64,000 nucleotides of DNA from a virus: positions 1 to 64,000 of IMG/VR virus record IMGVR_UViG_3300046777_002716. One strand, written 5' to 3'. The notes beneath the pieces were generated by a model that saw only the letters and a program-made list of their open reading frames with translations, was not told the origin of the DNA and ran no database searches. Each line of letters opens with the position of its first letter. The first letter of the stretch is position 1. Of this stretch, positions 63,472 to 64,000 are shown in pieces. A program made the translations under genes and the position numbers.

Positions 63472-64000
63472 TTAAAAGTTTCCGATTACTTCTTCAAAGT
63501 CAACACCAGTTTTGGTGGCAATGAAGTTTAGACCAATGAAGTTAATTGATCTTGCTGGTTTGATATAAATGTCAGCAACGAATTCGTTGTTGTCAATAAC
63601 TGCAGCAGTATTATTAGTTTCATCACAAATTACGACATAATCAAAAATACCTCTCTTTGCCTGTACATCACGTAGGAATGGTTCAATAGTATTTACAAAG
63701 TTTGTTCTTGTGATTTCATCATTAAATTCAAAGAGTTGATCTTTTGCTGCTTGTGAAATGGCATTCTCAAGATAAATGAACAGACGACGAACATTGATTC
63801 TGTCAAATGCAGATGCTTTACCAAGTCCAGTTCTGTCACCAAAGAGAATAATTCCTGCTCCAGGAGAGAAAATTACTGGATTAATTCTATTTGAGTACAG
63901 TTTATCTCTTTGTGCTTTAGTTGGATTGTATGGTAATTTAATTGCATTGAGGATCGCACCTCTTGATGTGCCCGCAGGTGAATACCAAGCAAAGTTGTTG
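63472..64000 (-). CDS. 18: Tail sheath protein, T4 gp18-like (5' part outside the window)
   Basis: The last 175 or so codons are visible. They include W-Y-S-P-A-G, R-I-N-P-V-I-F-S-P-G-A-G, A-F-D-R-I-N-V-R-R-L-F-I-Y-L-E and the final G-V-D-F-E-E-V-I-G-N-F, all typical of the contractile sheath C-terminus. Order 18-19-20 is as in T4. Confidence 0.95.
   Translation of the reverse strand, partial: NNFAWYSPAGTSRGAILNAIKLPYNPTKAQRDKLYSNRINPVIFSPGAGIILFGDRTGLGKASAFDRINVRRLFIYLENAISQAAKDQLFEFNDEITRTNFVNTIEPFLRDVQAKRGIFDYVVICDETNNTAAVIDNNEFVADIYIKPARSINFIGLNFIATKTGVDFEEVIGNF

Noticed and set aside
1-64000. CRISPR array, integrase, attachment site or insertion sequence
   Set aside because: No regularly spaced direct repeats, integrase/transposase motifs or terminal inverted repeats were seen; mobile content is limited to homing endonuclease genes.
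1-64000. Photosynthesis or carbon-metabolism host genes (psbA, psbD, talC and others)
   Set aside because: None of the expected protein motifs is present in this window; they may lie elsewhere in the genome.

Overview
The window is part of the genome of a T4-like myovirus that infects a cyanobacterium. The T4 core is here in recognisable order on the minus strand: tail sheath gp18 (cut by the right edge), tube gp19, portal gp20, gp67-like core protein, protease gp21, scaffold gp22, capsid gp23, a gp3-position tube-like protein, UvsY, UvsW, late sigma gp55, gp47/gp46, clamp gp45, clamp loader gp44/gp62, RegA, DNA polymerase gp43, UvsX, helicase gp41, primase gp61 and NrdA/NrdB. Genes typical of cyanophages lie among them: MazG, Hsp20, a CobS-like AAA ATPase with a CobT-like VWA/metalloprotease partner, a DUF3110-like protein, a 2OG-Fe(II) oxygenase and an SLH-domain porin-like protein. 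No photosystem gene is in the window. The unusually rich tRNA set recalls freshwater cyanomyoviruses such as S-CRM01; this is an inference from gene content, not from a search.

Layout. 1-3.3 kb: five sugar-transfer and methyltransfer genes. 3.5-7.2 kb: small conserved genes, a Dps-like protein and the SLH protein, with dispersed tRNAs. 4.4-12.0 kb: 36 tRNA or tRNA-like genes, all on the minus strand. The readable anticodons cover all 20 amino acids. Among them are an HNH endonuclease, a secreted small protein, several highly folded non-tRNA segments and a series of near-consensus sigma-70 promoters, all with 17-bp spacers. 12-15.2 kb: lysis and cell-wall genes, including a C39-like peptidase joined to a GH24 lysozyme across what looks like a programmed -1 frameshift. 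15.2-20.3 kb: a GIY-YIG gene, three low-complexity late proteins and small genes. 20.2-25.5 kb: GIY-YIG, nrdB, nrdA, primase. 25.5-30.5 kb: late, probably virion-associated proteins. 30.5-43.3 kb: the replication block. 43.3-49.6 kb: CobS/CobT-like pair, another low-complexity late protein, a tiny basic ORF and an HNH gene. 49.6-57 kb: recombination and late-transcription genes. 57-64 kb: head and tail structural genes.

Regulation visible in the sequence. Early or host-type promoters (TTGACA, 17 bp, TATAAT) precede tRNA blocks, the primase-nrd operon, the gp43 operon and a small basic ORF. Late TATAAATA-type motifs lie just upstream of structural or low-complexity genes, the dps-like gene and every homing endonuclease gene. 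Many gene junctions overlap as ATGA or TAATG, indicating translational coupling.

The strongest candidates for something new are: (1) the frameshift cassette at 14261-14301, with an A-AAA-AAG heptamer on the stop codon, a 5-nt spacer and a 12-bp hairpin; (2) the folded RNAs between the tRNA genes, two with interleaved stems that predict pseudoknots; (3) a class II tRNA with a UAU anticodon; (4) T4-style capsid-targeting N-termini on a nucleotidyltransferase and a low-complexity protein; (5) a small protein that repeats the N-terminal arm motif of gp23; and (6) a duplicated promoter-like element at 15.7 and 53.8 kb.
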